64,000 bases of DNA, from NCBI GenBank assembly GCA_965198095.1, contig OZ240239.1, positions 2,542,001-2,606,000 of the forward strand, given 5' to 3'. A program made the position numbers and the translations under genes. Each line of letters starts with the position of its first letter. Positions within the stretch are counted from its first letter, which is position 1. This stretch comes from CBDFJH01 sp965198095. Lineage in GTDB: Bacteria > Latescibacterota > UBA2968 > GCA-2709665. The notes under the pieces are model-generated. The model did not search any database and was not told the DNA's origin. It saw only the letters and a program-made list of their open reading frames with translations. Positions 52,172-60,241 of this stretch are shown here, in pieces.

Positions 52172-54871
52172 TCACATCGAGACACCGAGCAGACCGCGTG
52201 TGAACTGAATATCGACGTTCCCATGAAGACGGCTCTTCGGGGTGTAGCGGCGAGAGGCTGCCTCAACGATCAGTTTGAGCATCTGCTCCGAATTCTGACG
52301 GCTGTCTTCGTCCAGGAAGAGGTCGATGTCCGCTCCGTGGGCAGATTGCACGGTCGCGCCTTCCGAAATCGAAATCATCGGAATCATCGGATGACCCTGC
52401 ATCGAGTGGGAACCTGCGTATCCCAACAGGATTTCGACCCCGGTCGCCCCCAAACCTGTAAGGTTTTCCACCCACTGTTTCGTCGGGCTTTCCATGATGT
52501 GGAAACCGGGCTTCGTGACCCGTTGCCCGTAGGCCAGGGACGGTGCCGTTCTGACGGACCCGAGGGTGTCGTTCGCAAACGGGGGGCTCGCCAAAAGGTC
52601 TTCGTTCTCTGGAATGACGACGGTCCCGCCCGCGCCGACAAGGATCCCGATCAAGGCTCCGATGCTTTCTGAGGCGCTTTCGGAGAGTGGGCTGTCGCAG
52701 AGTAGGCCCACGCGCAAGGCATCGAGAGTCACGTCTTCAAAATCCAGGCCGCCCGAATCGGCGATTCGTTCTGAAAACCATCCTTCCACCTTATCCAGCA
52801 CACGTTCCATTCCTCCGTCGAGCTGAACGCTCGCCCACCCGAACCTGCCCGGGTCGATGCCCCTCTCATCCAGCTGGCGCCGCCAGTAGTCGTTGTGCGT
52901 CATTTCGCAGCCGTGCTCGAGGAGCAGTCCGAATTCCACGAGGGGATGGCTGAGATGGCCGAGCATCGCGTCCGTATAGTGACGAAACGCCGACTCCCCG
53001 GCGAAGCCGCACCCTTCGGTGTGGGGCAGCGCAACAAACCTGGAAATTCCCCGTTCGCGCCCCAGACGCCTTTGGTTCAAACGCTCCGCCGCCAACTGAG
53101 CGATTTGGCCCGAACAGAGGCTGCTGGGCAAGACAAGCCCTACACGGTCGGTTGCGTAACCGCGGTCGGTGCGGATGGCCCGGAATCTGATTTTGGATTC
53201 GGGGCGTTTCGCCCTTATCGAAATGGGTTCGCCATTCGGCAACCGAATCGCTCGCAGGCGGTCCACATTCCCCGCCTCTCTCTGGCTCCAATCTCTCCAG
53301 ATGGAGACTTGGCTGTGTCCGGCAATTTCTCCCTTGCTAAGCTCGCCCGACGCGATATCTATGGTACGTTCCAGCATCTCTTGGCCGAGGACATCCAAGG
53401 GTCTGCCATCCAGAAACTCGCCGGCATTCACGTCCATTTCGTCTGGAAGGAGGTTGTACCGGCGAGTCGTCGTCACTACCTTCAGGGTCGGCACGAAAGG
53501 GAAATTCGTAATGGCTCCGCTGCCGGTCACGAAAAAAATCACGTTGCAGCCGGCCGCAACCTGCCCGGCGACGCTTTCCAGATCGTTTCCCGGACTGTCC
53601 ATGAAGTAAAACCCTGGCTTCCGCATCCGCTCGCCATATTCAATCACGCGATCCAGGCGGACATCGGGGTGTCGTTTCATCCCGGCGCCGATCGACTTGA
53701 GGACGATGTTGTAGAGTCCCCTGAGCCGGTTGCCCCCGGAGGGATTGCCTTCCGCAGTCGTTCCGTGGGCCTCTGCAAGCGCCCTGTAGCGTTCAATCGC
53801 ACCCAGAAATCGCTCTGCCGTGTCCTGATCCGTGACGTTTCGGAGGATATAGGATTCCGCACCGATCAGCTCCTGGGTCTCCGCGAGGTTGGCGGATCCA
53901 CCGTATCGAATGATCTCGCGGGCGACCCAGGCGGCCAACGGGTTTCCAGAAACGCCCGAGAAGGCATCGGAGCCGCCACACTGCAGGGCGACGTTCAGGT
54001 GGGCCGCCGATACTTCGCTCCGAGGGGTGTGGTTCAATGCCTCCAGCCAGCCTTCGATGAGTTCCTCGCCTTCGCGTAGGCTCTGCTGGAAGCCGCCGGT
54101 CAGGGTCAAGAATCGGTGGGGCACATCGGCGAGGGGATAGCTCTCTCTCGCCATGTAGCTGTAGAGCATTCGATTCGTGACCGGTTCAGAGCCGTAGTCG
54201 ACCGCCAGGACCGCACCCACGTTTGGATGGACAAGGAATCCGGCCAACGTGCGCAACAGCATCTCCAGGTTATTCGGACGGCCCTGACTGCCTCCCTCGG
54301 TGTGAGCCACGGCGACAATGCCGTCCACATTCTCGTAGCGGGCGGCTCGTGTTTTGACTCTTGACACTAGGTTTCTTACGTAACTTGCTGTTCGAGAAGT
54401 TGTTCCGAGTACCACAATAATGTTTCGCGTGCCGACGCCGCGGGAGGTGCCGCGGGGGTATCCTGGAAACGTGAGCGAGGTCGCGTGGGGCGCCACCTGC
54501 CTGCCGGGCCGAATCGGCACCTCTCCAAGGTCATAGGGCACGACCCGGTCTTCAAAATTGGCCGCATCAGGGAGCCTGGCTTTCACACTCCTATGCCGCA
54601 TCGTCTCCAGGATCATCGGGTTGCATACATACTCGCCCGGAAGAATCTCGCGCGTCGCTTCACCGAACGGCATGCTCCAGGAGAGAAGCGGTTCGCCCGG
54701 CGCGATGCGGCGAACGGCGAAGCGGTGACCCTCCATAACCGTCGTATCGATCCACAATCTTCGACCCTCGAACTCGATCAGCGTGTCCGGCTCTACCGTT
54801 CGGGTCGCGATGGCCACGTTATCCCCGGATCCGGGCAGATGGCCGACCTGATCGAATTTGACGCTAACCAT
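52172..54871 (-). CDS. Double-length UxaA family hydrolase/altronate dehydratase-like protein
   Basis: An 899-residue protein; classical UxaA is about 500. An N-terminal SAF domain (residues 1-95, SGDNVAIATRTVEP, FAVRRIAPGEPLLSWSMPFGEA) is followed by a full altronate-dehydratase unit: RGVGTRNIIVVLGTTSRTAS, VAVAHTEGGSQG, NVALQCGGSDAFSGVSGNPLAAW and FMDSPGNDLESVAGQVAAGCNVIFFVTG. A second, shorter unit runs from about residue 565 with matching landmarks: RVGLVLPSSLCSGQIA, RFVALPHTEGCGF, LLCDSPLSESASESIGALIG, FHIMESPTKQWVENLTGLGATG. The repeat suggests internal duplication. It probably dehydrates a hexonate-like acid. Confidence 0.88.
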   Translation of the reverse strand: MVSVKFDQVGHLPGSGDNVAIATRTVEPDTLIEFEGRRLWIDTTVMEGHRFAVRRIAPGEPLLSWSMPFGEATREILPGEYVCNPMILETMRHRSVKARLPDAANFEDRVVPYDLGEVPIRPGRQVAPHATSLTFPGYPRGTSRGVGTRNIIVVLGTTSRTASYVRNLVSRVKTRAARYENVDGIVAVAHTEGGSQGRPNNLEMLLRTLAGFLVHPNVGAVLAVDYGSEPVTNRMLYSYMARESYPLADVPHRFLTLTGGFQQSLREGEELIEGWLEALNHTPRSEVSAAHLNVALQCGGSDAFSGVSGNPLAAWVAREIIRYGGSANLAETQELIGAESYILRNVTDQDTAERFLGAIERYRALAEAHGTTAEGNPSGGNRLRGLYNIVLKSIGAGMKRHPDVRLDRVIEYGERMRKPGFYFMDSPGNDLESVAGQVAAGCNVIFFVTGSGAITNFPFVPTLKVVTTTRRYNLLPDEMDVNAGEFLDGRPLDVLGQEMLERTIDIASGELSKGEIAGHSQVSIWRDWSQREAGNVDRLRAIRLPNGEPISIRAKRPESKIRFRAIRTDRGYATDRVGLVLPSSLCSGQIAQLAAERLNQRRLGRERGISRFVALPHTEGCGFAGESAFRHYTDAMLGHLSHPLVEFGLLLEHGCEMTHNDYWRRQLDERGIDPGRFGWASVQLDGGMERVLDKVEGWFSERIADSGGLDFEDVTLDALRVGLLCDSPLSESASESIGALIGILVGAGGTVVIPENEDLLASPPFANDTLGSVRTAPSLAYGQRVTKPGFHIMESPTKQWVENLTGLGATGVEILLGYAGSHSMQGHPMIPMISISEGATVQSAHGADIDLFLDEDSRQNSEQMLKLIVEAASRRYTPKSRLHGNVDIQFTRGLLGVSM

Positions 54872-54958
54872 CCCGCGAATCTCCCCTTTCGTTTGCTTGA
54901 GATGGTGGGACGTAACAAAAATCCAGCCCCAAAGTCAAGGGGCTGAGCGAAAATTAAC

Positions 54959-54987
54959 TTGCCGGCCCGGAGGCGGCGGATTATATT
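54959..54987 (+). promoter_or_regulatory. Promoter of the DtxR-Feo operon
   Basis: TTGCCG (54959-54964), a 17-bp spacer and TATATT (54982-54987), giving a start close to 54994-54996, immediately at the operator dyad. Confidence 0.68.
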
Positions 54988-54995
54988 ACCAACAG

Positions 54996-55015
54996 ATGTT
55001 TTACTAATAAAACAT
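54996..55015 (+). promoter_or_regulatory. Palindromic operator, probably for the DtxR/MntR-type repressor
   Basis: ATGTTTTA-CTAA-TAAAACAT: a perfect 8-bp inverted repeat with 4-bp centre, positioned at the predicted transcription start and 25 bp before the repressor gene. The size and AT-rich arms fit metalloregulator sites; autoregulation by Fe2+ or Mn2+ is inferred. Confidence 0.72.
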
Positions 55016-55039
55016 ACATTCCAGACCTCGGGATGAATC

Positions 55040-55570
55040 ATGGCCACTTCAGACGTGTGGAAGGCGTTCGAAGAGAATGAGGTAACCCATAGCGTGGCGC
55101 ATCACCTCGCTGCCATCGAGGAGCTGTCTCAACAGCACGGATATGCGCGGGTCTCCGACGTTGCCCGGTATCTCGACATTACCCGTGGAAGTGCCTCCCT
55201 CACGCTGAAGGCGCTGAAGCGGAGGAAGTATGTGCTGGAGGACGAAAACAAACACCTCAGGCTTTCGGATGACGGACAGCGTGTGGTCGACGTGGTGTTG
55301 GCCTCGAGGGTCATCGTCCGGAAGTTCTTGAAAGACGTCTTGCACGTTGAAGAAAGGCAGGCCGAGATCGACGCCTGCAAGGTGGAGCATCTGCTGAGCC
55401 CGGAGACCGGTGGGAGGTTGTTGCATTTCGTCAGATTTCTGATGTCCGAGGCTGCGATTTCCCAGCGCTTTCTGGAGGCCTTTTGGGAAGACGAGGTGCT
55501 CTGCCACGACGTCGCGGCCTGTCCGATATGCGAAGAGGAATGCCTGCTCCACCTGGAGATGCAAACTTGA
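55040..55570 (+). CDS. DtxR/MntR-family metal-dependent repressor
   Basis: A 176-residue regulator. The N-terminal winged helix (ELSQQHGYARVSDVARYLDITRGSASLTLKALKRRKYV) is followed by the dimerisation domain with LSDDGQRVVDVVLASRVIVRKFLKDVLHVEERQAEIDACKVEHLLSPET, where Cys/Glu/His residues match the metal sites of the family. There is no C-terminal SH3-like domain. The C-terminus has an additional cysteine cluster (CHDVAACPICEEECLLH), which might bind metal. It leads the iron-uptake operon and its promoter overlaps a palindrome, so feedback control by Fe2+ is likely. Confidence 0.9.
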   Translation: MATSDVWKAFEENEVTHSVAHHLAAIEELSQQHGYARVSDVARYLDITRGSASLTLKALKRRKYVLEDENKHLRLSDDGQRVVDVVLASRVIVRKFLKDVLHVEERQAEIDACKVEHLLSPETGGRLLHFVRFLMSEAAISQRFLEAFWEDEVLCHDVAACPICEEECLLHLEMQT

Positions 55571-55607
55571 GGGCGTCGTGACAGACGGCTTCGGAGGAGT
55601 TTTTTCT

Positions 55608-55922
55608 ATGCGCCATTCGTGGATGGCTTCCGCTTCCCGGAGGCTGAGGAAGCTTTTGGGCAGAGCTGGAGACAAGCCGGAAGCGGGAGGACCGCTGACG
55701 ACCTGGCCCAAGGGCAATGAGGGATGGGTCGTTGAGGTCTCAGGCCTTTCCCGGCTTTCCGCCCGGCTACGAGAGCTCGGGATCGTGCCCGGCACCCGAA
55801 TCCGGATTCTGAGGTCGGGTTGTCCGACGGTGATTCAAGTGGAAGAAGGTCGCTATTGCCTGAGGCAAAAGGATGCGGAGATGATCCGCATCGGGTCGCG
55901 CCGAGCGACCGATTCTCATTGA
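55608..55922 (+). CDS. feoA: FeoA-domain protein
   Basis: A 104-residue small SH3-like protein. After a basic N-terminal extension, the FeoA core runs from about residue 45: VSGLSRLSARLRELGIVPGTRIRIL, then CPTVIQVEEGRYCLRQKDAEMI. It assists FeoB in ferrous iron uptake. ATG 55608 has GGAGGAG at 55593-55599 with 8-base spacing and is preferred to a GTG at 55578. It ends 10 bp before feoB. Confidence 0.9.
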   Translation: MRHSWMASASRRLRKLLGRAGDKPEAGGPLTTWPKGNEGWVVEVSGLSRLSARLRELGIVPGTRIRILRSGCPTVIQVEEGRYCLRQKDAEMIRIGSRRATDSH

Positions 55923-55932
55923 GTCACCCATA

Positions 55933-58161
55933 ATGTCTGTAACATTGAAAACGATACGCAGCGGGAAGGTCAAGACCGTCGCCCTGATCGGCAATCCGAA
56001 TACGGGAAAGACGACCCTTTTCAATGCCCTTACGGGACTCTCCCAAAGGGTGGGAAATTACCCCGGTGTCACGGTCGAAAGACGCGCGGGGCCCATGAAG
56101 CTGGATCTCGAGGAAACGGTCCAGTTGCTGGACTTGCCGGGCACCTACAGCCTCGCGGCAAATTCGCCGGACGAGATGATCGTCGCCGATGTCCTCTTGG
56201 GTCGGCAGGTCGAGGAATCGAGCGTGGACGCTGTCGTGGCGATCGTCGATGCGGCGAACCTGAGACGGAATCTTTACCTCGTCTCTCAGGTGATGGAGTT
56301 CGGAATCCCCACCGTCATTGCCCTGAACATGGTCGACTTGGCGGAATCGGCCGGGATTCGTGTGGATCCAGAACGCCTTTCCGGGCGGCTGGGGATCCCG
56401 GTTGTGCCGATCTGTGCCAACAAGAAGCGGGGACTGAACGCGTTGCGACACGCGATCGCCCAGGCACTTTCGACCGTCGGCCACCGTCCCGGACACGCGC
56501 GGCCTCGATTTCTCGAACCCCTGGGTCAGCAGATCGAGGCATTGAGCAAGGAGATCGCCTCGGCCTCGAACGGCCGTTCCAGAAGGGTGTCGGAGATCGA
56601 GCTGTATCGCGCTGTCGTCGACGAAGGCGGGTATGCGGAGAGGCGCATCGTCGATACGGTTGGGCCTGATGTGGCACGCAGGGTGTCCAGAATCCGGGAA
56701 AAATTGCAGGTAGATCGGCCCCTTTCAACCCTCGAGGCGGAATCCCGCTATGCTTGGATCGACCAGGCGATCGAAGGCGCGCTCCGCCGGCCCCCGCGGC
56801 TGCAGACGAGCCCGTCGGATCGGATCGATCGATTTCTGACGCATCGGATCTTCGGAACGATTGTCTTCGCCGTGGTCATGGGGATCGTTTTTCAGTCGAT
56901 CTACGCGTGGGCCCTACCGCTGATGGACGGGATCGAGGTCCTGTTTTCAATGTTGGGCCGGGTTACAGGGTCGATGCTGCCCGCGGGTGCGGTAAAGAGC
57001 CTGGTTGTAGACGGGGTGATCGGAGGCCTCGGGAGCGTGATCGTGTTTCTCCCCCAGATCGCGATCCTGTTCTTCTTCCTGGCCATTCTGGAAGGTTGCG
57101 GATACATGTCGCGGGCTGCACTGCTCATGGACGGGATGTTCAGGTGGTGTGGACTCTCCGGGAAGTCGTTCGTTCCGATGATCTCCAGCTTTGCGTGTGC
57201 CATTCCGGGGATTATGGCCACACGGACGATTGAGGATCCCCGAAGTCGGCTGATGACGATCCTGGTGACCCCTCTGATGAGTTGCTCGGCCCGCCTTCCG
57301 GTCTATACGCTCTTCATAGGAGCGTTCATACCCAATGACCAGATTCTGGGTGGCTGGGTCGGCGTCCAAGGGCTGACCCTGCTCGCGATGTACAGCGTCG
57401 GGGCCGGCGTGGCCATTCCGGTCGCCTGGCTCTTGAAGAAACATCTCTTCCCCGGAAACTCCCCGCCTTTCGTCATGGAACTCCCTTCCTATAAATGGCC
57501 GGACCTGGAGACGGTCAGTTTACGGGTTTACCTGAAAGTCCGGACATTCATCGCACGCGCTGGGACGATCATCCTTGCTGCAGCCGTCGTGATGTGGGCG
57601 CTGGCCTATTTTCCGCGCCCTGCGCCGACCTTGGAAAAGTATCGCTCAGCCAGCGAGAGTGTGCGGCTCAGCCAGGCCGGAGAGATGCGCGCGCGTGCGC
57701 TGTCCGCGTTGGACACCCAGATGCGCGCAGAGCTCCTGGAGCAGAGCCTGCTCGGCCGCGCCGGGCGTTTTGTGGAGCCGGCCGTGCGTCCACTGGGCTG
57801 GGACTGGCGCATCGGCATGGCCGCCATGGCCTCCTTTCCTGCTCGCGAAATTGTCGTCGCCTCTCTGGGGACGATCTTCAGCGTCGGAAATCAAGTGGAC
57901 GAGACGTCTGCCGCTCTGCGGACGGCGATGCGCACGGCCGTCAGGGCGGATGGGAGCCCACTGTTCACGATTCCAGTTGCCTTGTCGATCATGGTCTTCT
58001 TTGCTCTGTGCGCCCAGTGTGCAGCCACCCTGGCCGTGATGCAGCGTGAGACTCGCTCCTGGAAGTGGCCGATCTTTGCATTTACCTACTTGACTGGGTT
58101 GGCTTACATAGGCGCTTTCGTCACCTATCAGTCGGCCACGGCCTTGGGGTGGGGAAGCTAG
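55933..58161 (+). CDS. feoB: Ferrous iron transporter FeoB
   Basis: A 742-residue inner-membrane Fe2+ permease with an N-terminal G domain: G1 GNPNTGKTTLFN near residue 21, G2 region RVGNYPGVTVERR, G3 LLDLPGTYSLA, G4 NMVD and the G5 region ICANKK. The helical spacer follows to about residue 260, then two Gate domains with Cys-containing helices (FFFLAILEGCGYMSRAALLMDG, SFACAIPGIMATR, LMSCSARLPVY) and a late FALCAQCAATLAVMQRET. It is cotranscribed with feoA and a short membrane peptide under the DtxR-type repressor. Confidence 0.96.
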   Translation: MSVTLKTIRSGKVKTVALIGNPNTGKTTLFNALTGLSQRVGNYPGVTVERRAGPMKLDLEETVQLLDLPGTYSLAANSPDEMIVADVLLGRQVEESSVDAVVAIVDAANLRRNLYLVSQVMEFGIPTVIALNMVDLAESAGIRVDPERLSGRLGIPVVPICANKKRGLNALRHAIAQALSTVGHRPGHARPRFLEPLGQQIEALSKEIASASNGRSRRVSEIELYRAVVDEGGYAERRIVDTVGPDVARRVSRIREKLQVDRPLSTLEAESRYAWIDQAIEGALRRPPRLQTSPSDRIDRFLTHRIFGTIVFAVVMGIVFQSIYAWALPLMDGIEVLFSMLGRVTGSMLPAGAVKSLVVDGVIGGLGSVIVFLPQIAILFFFLAILEGCGYMSRAALLMDGMFRWCGLSGKSFVPMISSFACAIPGIMATRTIEDPRSRLMTILVTPLMSCSARLPVYTLFIGAFIPNDQILGGWVGVQGLTLLAMYSVGAGVAIPVAWLLKKHLFPGNSPPFVMELPSYKWPDLETVSLRVYLKVRTFIARAGTIILAAAVVMWALAYFPRPAPTLEKYRSASESVRLSQAGEMRARALSALDTQMRAELLEQSLLGRAGRFVEPAVRPLGWDWRIGMAAMASFPAREIVVASLGTIFSVGNQVDETSAALRTAMRTAVRADGSPLFTIPVALSIMVFFALCAQCAATLAVMQRETRSWKWPIFAFTYLTGLAYIGAFVTYQSATALGWGS

Positions 58162-58168
58162 CGCTAAG

Positions 58169-58342
58169 ATGGACTGGCAGTCGATCCTCGTCATCGTCGT
58201 CGCAGCCGCGTGCGCGGTGTGGCTCGTCAGGCAGTGGTTACGGCCCTTCCTGGTGAACGTGCCGGAATCGGATGCGGAATGCGACGGGCCCACGGTGCGC
58301 CCGAATCAGGAGCTCCTTCAAGTGTTGCCTCCGGATGAATAG
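58169..58342 (+). CDS. FeoB-associated small membrane peptide (57 aa)
   Basis: ATG 58169, 7 bp after the feoB stop, encodes 57 residues: one hydrophobic helix (SILVIVVAAACAVWLVRQWL) and a soluble tail with one cysteine (ESDAECDGPTVRPNQELL). Short single-helix proteins often follow feoB (FeoB-associated Cys-rich or FeoC-like). This one has the position and shape but not the Cys-rich motif. It is followed by a terminator. Confidence 0.6.
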   Translation: MDWQSILVIVVAAACAVWLVRQWLRPFLVNVPESDAECDGPTVRPNQELLQVLPPDE

Positions 58343-58386
58343 TTAACAGACAGCACCCCAAGTTGTTGCGTTATTCTTAAATCCAC

Positions 58387-58421
58387 AGGCGACCTCTGTC
58401 GAAACGGAGGTCGCCTTTCTG
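58387..58421 (+). terminator. Terminator of the DtxR-Feo operon
   Basis: AGGCGACCTCTG (58387-58398) pairs with the complement ending 58416 (one G-T pair, short CGAAA-type loop), followed by TTTCTGTT. Confidence 0.8.
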
Positions 58422-58461
58422 TTGCAACATCCGGACCCACGGTGTATTTCGAAAAACAGAC

Positions 58462-58490
58462 TTGACATTTACGGATTAGAAATATATTTT
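58462..58490 (+). promoter_or_regulatory. Promoter of the di-haem oxidoreductase operon
   Basis: Perfect TTGACA (58462-58467), 17-bp spacer and TATTTT (58485-58490) in an AT-rich patch between the Feo terminator and the oxidoreductase gene. The nearly repeated AAAAATTTTT and AAAAATTTC stretches just downstream may form a binding site. Confidence 0.75.
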
Positions 58491-58576
58491 AGTCACGTAT
58501 AAAAATTTTTCATCGATGTTAAAAATTTCGGTCTGCGACTGATGAGACAGAGACCCGAGGGAGGCCGTGGATAACG

Positions 58577-59791
58577 ATGTCCCTTCGCGCCGAACCATCC
58601 GTCTGGAAGCTACTGCTCCTGTTCTGCACGGTCTGCTCGATGACCTGCGACAAGCTGCTGACGAGCGCCCCGGAGAGGGGAGAGACGCTGGACGGGACGC
58701 TGGACGTTTCGCCGTCCCTCAACGCCTCGTTTGCGAGGGGGGATGAGCAGTTTGAACGGGTCTTCACGATTGCGGACGGCCTGGGTCCGATCTTCAACCA
58801 GCCCAGCTGCGAGACCTGTCATCCGGGGGATGGCCGGGGGAGCCCGTCCACGACGTTAACGCGCTTCAGCGTTGACGGTGACCCGGTCCCGAGACTGGGC
58901 GGGGGACAGCTTCAGGACAAGGCGATCCCGGGGGTATCTCCCGAGATCCTGCCGCCTGGCGTCCAGACCTCCGTTAGAATGCCTCCGCCCGTCTTCGGCA
59001 TGGGGCTGTTGGAAGGGATCCCCGTCGAGACGCTGATCGCGCTTTCAGATCCGGAAGACTCGGACGGTGACAATATCTCCGGACGCATCAACTGGGTGCA
59101 GGCGGCCGATTTTGTGCCCCCGGGGGTCATCGGCGGCGGAAACGGGCAGTCGGTCGGCCGGTTCGGACGGAAAGCGAACGTCTCTTCCCTTTTGGAGCAA
59201 GTTGTGAGCGCCTATCGTGAGGACATGGGCATTACGACCGACTTTGCGCCAGAGGAGGTCCTACATCCGCAGGCCGGAGACATGACGATCGGAGACGCCG
59301 TCCCGGACCCCGAGGTTCCGGCTTCAGAGGTAAACGACGTGATCATGTACGTCCGCCTGCTCGCGCCGCCCAATCGGGGCGCGAGCACGGAGGCGGTACG
59401 CAGGGGCGATGCCCTTTTCGCAGAGATCGGGTGCGCCGCTTGTCACGTGCCTACGTTGAGCACGGGATCCCATCCGATCGCTGCCTTGGACCGCGTTGAT
59501 GTCAACCTCTACTCGGACCTGCTCCTCCACGACATGGGCTTCGAACTGGCGGATGGTCGTTCGGATGGGACCGCCAATGGGTTCGAGTGGCGGACGCCGC
59601 CGCTGTGGGGACTGCGCCTGGCCGCAGACGCCCTGGGAGGAACCGCCTTCTTCCTTCACGACGGTCGGACCTCCGATCTTGCCGAGGCGATTCGACTGCA
59701 CGGAGGCGAGGCGGAAGGGGTTCGCAACCGGTTTCTGGGTCTATCTGAAGCGCAGCGGCAGGACCTCATCGCGTTTCTTATGTCCCTGTAG
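58577..59791 (+). CDS. Di-haem c-type oxidoreductase (DUF1111/DHOR family)
   Basis: A 404-residue secreted protein. The N-terminus (KLLLLFCTVCSMTC) looks like a signal or lipoprotein leader. Two haem-binding motifs are present: CETCHPGDGRG near residue 78 and CAACHVP near residue 292. ARGDEQFERVFTIADGLGPIFNQPSCETCH and the terminal HDGRTSDLAEAIRLHGGEAEG are hallmarks of this peroxidase-like family. It transfers electrons in the periplasm; members next to imelysin or iron genes are thought to take part in metal redox. The Rieske and porin genes follow closely. Confidence 0.9.
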   Translation: MSLRAEPSVWKLLLLFCTVCSMTCDKLLTSAPERGETLDGTLDVSPSLNASFARGDEQFERVFTIADGLGPIFNQPSCETCHPGDGRGSPSTTLTRFSVDGDPVPRLGGGQLQDKAIPGVSPEILPPGVQTSVRMPPPVFGMGLLEGIPVETLIALSDPEDSDGDNISGRINWVQAADFVPPGVIGGGNGQSVGRFGRKANVSSLLEQVVSAYREDMGITTDFAPEEVLHPQAGDMTIGDAVPDPEVPASEVNDVIMYVRLLAPPNRGASTEAVRRGDALFAEIGCAACHVPTLSTGSHPIAALDRVDVNLYSDLLLHDMGFELADGRSDGTANGFEWRTPPLWGLRLAADALGGTAFFLHDGRTSDLAEAIRLHGGEAEGVRNRFLGLSEAQRQDLIAFLMSL

Positions 59792-59807
59792 CCACCAGGT
59801 GGACCCG

Positions 59808-60227
59808 ATGAAGATTTCCCGCCGCTGTTTCCTGTCTGCCTCCGGATGCCTGGCCGCGGGCTTCTCGCTTTGGGCGTGTGCGACCGTTTCGATCTACCGC
59901 GCAAGCGTTTCCGGGGACAGAATCTCTCTCGACGCCTCCCGCTTTCCCGAGTTGAGCGAGCCGGGAGGGGGGATCGTGCTGAAGGCAGAGGGGTTGCGGG
60001 ACTCCGTCCTCCTGGTGAACGATGGTGGAAGACTTCAGGCCCTCTCGGCCGTCTGTACGCACCTCGGGTGCAACGTGCGGCCTGCGGGCAGGTTGCTCGT
60101 CTGTCCCTGCCACGGCTCCACCTATTCTCTGGACGGGCGTGTTACTCGGGGCCCGGCGGCAAGGGCTCTCTCGAAGTTCGAGACGCAGACCCGGGGAGAC
60201 CGCGTCGAGATTTTCATTTCCAGATAG
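59808..60227 (+). CDS. Rieske [2Fe-2S] protein with Tat-type signal
   Basis: A 139-residue protein. MKISRRCFLSASGCLAAGFSLWAC combines a twin-arginine motif (SRRCFLS) with a hydrophobic stretch, fitting Tat export of a folded cofactor protein. The cluster motifs CTHLGC and CPCHGSTYSLDG near residues 83 and 98 provide two Cys and two His ligands. It starts 16 bp after the di-haem gene and is separate from any cytochrome b gene, so it is probably a stand-alone electron carrier for the neighbouring cytochrome rather than part of a bc1 complex. Confidence 0.9.
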   Translation: MKISRRCFLSASGCLAAGFSLWACATVSIYRASVSGDRISLDASRFPELSEPGGGIVLKAEGLRDSVLLVNDGGRLQALSAVCTHLGCNVRPAGRLLVCPCHGSTYSLDGRVTRGPAARALSKFETQTRGDRVEIFISR

Positions 60228-60241
60228 GAGTGGGGAAAGGG

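Noticed and set aside
54487..54512. ACCTGCCTGCC inside the UxaA gene resembling the same repeat
   Set aside because: No matching second arm; the residues (PIRPGRQVAPHA) fit the protein without an insertion.
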